Assembly (NCBI GenBank): GCA_016213205.1
Contig: JACRAZ010000047.1
Span: forward strand, 20,819 to 84,818
Reading direction: 5' to 3'
DNA: 64,000 nt
Source: Burkholderiales bacterium
GTDB taxonomy: Bacteria > Pseudomonadota > Gammaproteobacteria > Burkholderiales > Burkholderiaceae_C
Below are positions 61,592-64,000 of the stretch, piece after piece (the stretch's first letter is position 1; each line of letters starts with the position of its first letter). The translations under genes were made by a program, and so were the position numbers. The notes under the pieces are model-generated. The model saw only the letters and a program-made list of their open reading frames with translations. It did not search any database and was not told where the DNA came from.

Positions 61592-63520
61592 TCACAGCCA
61601 CAGGCGGATGAGCGCAATGTCGTTGTTGCTGCCATTGGCCTCGCCGGCCTGGATGGCCCGCACCGTGGGCACCCGCTCGTCGGCCTGCAGTGCCAGGCCG
61701 TGGGCCTGGTCGCTCTTGGTGCCGGTGGCGGTGGGGTGGATCACGATGCCGCCCTGGCCGAAACGGGTGTCCAGCGTGCCGTTGGCCAGCAGGCGCAGGG
61801 CGGCGAAGTCGCCGCTGGAGCTGTTGCCCGCATAGGCCCAGCCGCCCAGCAGCAGGCTGCCATCGGCCAGGCGCACGATCGCGGTGGCCGCGTCCCAGTT
61901 GGTGGGCACCACGCCCTGCACGAACCGGCCGCCGGTGCCGAAGCTGGGGTCCAGCGTGCCGCCGGGGCTGAGCTGCGCCGCGGCGAAATCGTTGTTGATG
62001 CCGCCAGCCAGCACGGCCTGGCCGCCCGGCAACAGCACCACTGCGCGCGCAGCGCCGATGTTGGCGTTGAACAGGCCCACCACCTTGCCGCCCTCGCCGA
62101 AGCCGGCATCGAGGCTGCCGTTGGCGGTGTAGCGCGCCGCAAGGAAGTCACCCTCGCCGCCCACGGCCAGGATGCGCTGCTCGCCGGCCACCTGGGGCAG
62201 CGCCAGCGCATACACCGTGTCGCGCCCGGCATGGGGCTTGAGCGCGGTGACCACCCGGCCATTGGTGCCGAAGCCGTTGTCCAGGGCCCCGCCCGGCAGC
62301 AGGCGCAGCAGCGCGAAATCCACCCCGGTGGTGCCCGCGCCGCTTTGCGTCTCGCCCGCAACGACGATCTTGCCGTCGGCCTGGATCGCCACCGCGAACG
62401 CGCGGTCGGTGTCGGCGCCCACGGCGCTGACCACCTTGCCGCCATTGCCGAAGCTGGTGTCCAGGCTGCCATTGGCGTTGTAGCGCAGCACCAGCATGTC
62501 CAGGCCGGTGCCGTTCTGGTCGGTGGAGCCGGCGACGACGATCTTGCCGTCAGCCTGCACGGCCACCGCCTGGGCCACGTCGCTGCGCGGGCCGACCTGC
62601 GTCACCACCTTGCCACCGATGCCGAAGCCGGTGTCGAGCCCGCCGTCGCGCCCGTAGCGCAGCAGCGAGACCGCCGTGCCGGTGCTGGTGGTGCTGGCGC
62701 CGGCCACGAGGATCTTGCCGTCGGCCTGCACCGCCACGGCGTGGCCGTAGTCCTCGCCCACGCCCACCGGCGTGGTGACGATGCCGCCGCCATGGCTGGT
62801 GTCGATGCTGCCGGGCAGCCCACGCACCGTCACCGTGAGCGGCTGGTGCAGCGTGTCGTTGCCGGCGATGGCGCGCAAGCGGGCCACCGTGGGCAGCGAG
62901 TGCGGCGCGCTGCCCTGCGCGGTGAGCACCAGGTCGGCGCTGCTGGCGCCGGCCGGGATCGTGGCGGCCGGGCTGGTCACGCCCGGGGGCAGCCCGTCGA
63001 GCACCAGTTGCACCGCGCCGTTGAAGCCGTTGCGGCGCGTGAGCGTGGCCCGCAGCGTGGTGCTGGCGCCCTGCAGCACCGTGGTCTTGGCAGCCGAGAG
63101 CGTGAGGCCGAAATCCGCCACCGGCGTGATGAACTCGCTGAGCTTGCCGACGTACAGCGGCGTGGCGCCGTACTCGCCCCCGACCACGTAGACGCCGTTG
63201 GCGACATAGGGCGTGCCGCTGCCGACCACCACGCCCAGGGCCATGCCGGTATCGGCATAGGCGCGGTAGTGGATGTCGCCAGCGCTCTGGGTTGCCGCGC
63301 CGGGCGGAAAGTAGCCGGGGAACCGGGCTTCGGCAAAGTCCATCAGCTGGCGGGCGGCTTCGGCCGGCTCGACGGTGGCGGCGGGCGCCGCCATCGCCAC
63401 GGGTCTGGCGGCCGGCACCGGCGTGGCCGCGCCGGCGGCGTGGGCGGGGCTGGGGCTGGCCGCCAGGCCCAGCGCCAGCAACACGGCCAGCGAAAGACGG
63501 GTGGACGAGAGGGTGCGCAT
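61592..63520 (-). CDS. Exported delta-60-repeat beta-propeller with the shared N-terminal module
   Basis: 642 residues. Signal peptide (LAVLLALGLAASPSPAHAAG), then the module found in the paralogs at 19891-23519: EAARQLMDFAEARFPGYFPP, IHYRAYADTGMALGVVVGSG, YVVGGEYGATPLYVGKLSEF, ITPV. A linker with an Ig-like region follows (residues ~130-250). From about residue 255 delta-60 repeats run on: VQADGKILVAGAS, LLRYGRDGGLDTGFGIGGKV, VQADGKIVVAGSTDQNG, NANGSLDTSFGNGGKV, and later copies. About five to seven blades are seen. Function unknown; a surface-exposed binding protein is a reasonable inference. A cytochrome c gene lies directly downstream. Confidence 0.8.
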   Translation of the reverse strand: MRTLSSTRLSLAVLLALGLAASPSPAHAAGAATPVPAARPVAMAAPAATVEPAEAARQLMDFAEARFPGYFPPGAATQSAGDIHYRAYADTGMALGVVVGSGTPYVANGVYVVGGEYGATPLYVGKLSEFITPVADFGLTLSAAKTTVLQGASTTLRATLTRRNGFNGAVQLVLDGLPPGVTSPAATIPAGASSADLVLTAQGSAPHSLPTVARLRAIAGNDTLHQPLTVTVRGLPGSIDTSHGGGIVTTPVGVGEDYGHAVAVQADGKILVAGASTTSTGTAVSLLRYGRDGGLDTGFGIGGKVVTQVGPRSDVAQAVAVQADGKIVVAGSTDQNGTGLDMLVLRYNANGSLDTSFGNGGKVVSAVGADTDRAFAVAIQADGKIVVAGETQSGAGTTGVDFALLRLLPGGALDNGFGTNGRVVTALKPHAGRDTVYALALPQVAGEQRILAVGGEGDFLAARYTANGSLDAGFGEGGKVVGLFNANIGAARAVVLLPGGQAVLAGGINNDFAAAQLSPGGTLDPSFGTGGRFVQGVVPTNWDAATAIVRLADGSLLLGGWAYAGNSSSGDFAALRLLANGTLDTRFGQGGIVIHPTATGTKSDQAHGLALQADERVPTVRAIQAGEANGSNNDIALIRLWL

Positions 63521-63734
63521 CGAACTTCTCCAGGGCATCTTCGGGGGATGGCGGCACTTTAGGAAACCGGGCGCCAGCGCACATCGCCCATGCGGGCCAT
63601 CGGCCGGTGCTGCGCGATGCACTGCCCGCCCGCCGCCCGGCCGGCGACGACGGCGCCGCCCCGCGGCCGGCGCGAAGCCGCCGGCCACCCATCCCCCAAG
63701 AGAGCCATGCCCCGGCAGGGGCCGGCACGCGGTG

Positions 63735-64000
63735 TCAGCCCGACTGTGCGTGCCACCAGGCCGCGGCCTGGCCGCGGTTGGCCACCCCGAGCTTGCCGAG
63801 GATGCTGGCCACGTGCTGCTTCACGGTGTGCACGCTCAGGTCCAGCGCGCGGGCGATCAGCTTGTTGCTGTCGCCGGCGGCCAGCAAGGCCAGGATCTCC
63901 TGCTCGCGGGGGGTCAGGCGCTCGGGCGCCGCATCAGCGCCGGCCGGCCCTCCGGTGGCCGCCGCCGCGGCCGGTGCCGCACGCGCAGTCGACGGCGGCG
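63735..64000 (-). CDS. LuxR/NarL-type response regulator, C-terminal end only (truncated by window edge)
   Basis: Reading from the stop codon at 63735 gives the C-terminus of a LuxR HTH domain: ERLTPREQEILALLAAGDSN, then KLIARALDLSVHTVKQHVAS and ILGKLGVANRGQAAAWWHAQ. It matches the NarL/FixJ DNA-binding helix-turn-helix. Upstream, the visible part is an Ala/Pro/Gly-rich linker. The receiver or input domain lies outside the window. Target genes unknown. Confidence 0.9.
   Translation of the reverse strand, partial: PPSTARAAPAAAAATGGPAGADAAPERLTPREQEILALLAAGDSNKLIARALDLSVHTVKQHVASILGKLGVANRGQAAAWWHAQSG

Overview
This 64 kb window is G+C-rich bacterial chromosome. Genes are densely packed on both strands with few gaps, and no gap exceeds 300 bases. 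Gene content points to an aerobic or facultative betaproteobacterium of the order Burkholderiales, Rubrivivax/Leptothrix/Ideonella-like. The evidence is a family of Burkholderiales-type secreted lipoproteins, PEP-CTERM proteins, fatty-acid/CoA metabolism, a NodT-RND efflux operon and Crp/Fnr regulation. The genus is an inference. I see no rRNA, tRNA, CRISPR array, insertion sequence, phage gene or plasmid origin.

Layout. 1-5.2 kb (minus): truncated secreted hydrolase, exonuclease I, phasin-like helical protein, outer-membrane DUF5916-type protein. 5.4-9.4 kb (plus): a 1,323-residue membrane patatin with a Pro/Ser linker and C-terminal domain. 9.4-15.3 kb (minus): tripartite RND efflux operon, divergent from a TetR repressor and sharing with it an AcrR-type palindromic operator; an enoyl-CoA hydratase follows the repressor. 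17.1-23.5 kb (plus): zinc-metalloprotease lipoprotein and three tandem paralogous exported proteins. 23.6-27.4 kb: aconitase, and a convergent acyltransferase. 27.6-31.5 kb (plus): another member of the exported family, then an ABC permease/ATPase pair. 31.6-41.3 kb: small acidic protein, FAD oxidoreductase, hybrid histidine kinase, riboflavin synthase, a three-part sensory module (PhnD-like binding protein, kinase, divergent receiver) and an ammonium transporter. 41.5-46.1 kb: AlkC-like glycosylase, phosphatase, Crp/Fnr regulator, MFS exporter. 46.2-51.7 kb: NUDIX, crotonase, PEP-CTERM protein, acyl-CoA synthetase, GST, glyoxalase-fold protein, Trp-rich small protein. 51.8-61.6 kb: MFS/cytochrome-propeller pair, epimerase, bile-acid-type symporter with divergent AraC regulator, RquA-like methyltransferase fold, second PEP-CTERM paralog, ArsC-like and BamE-like proteins, diheme cytochrome c. 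61.6-64 kb: delta-60-repeat propeller with the same N-terminal module as the exported family, and the C-terminus of a LuxR-type regulator.

The most unusual features are five exported proteins that share an N-terminal module (three in tandem, one with a propeller attached), the giant patatin with its catalytic pair split by a membrane block, and the PhnD-kinase-receiver module. No wholly new system can be asserted from sequence reading alone. Start codons were chosen by hand from ribosome-binding sites, family N-termini and neighbour overlaps; function calls rest on motif and sequence-pattern recognition, not on database searches.
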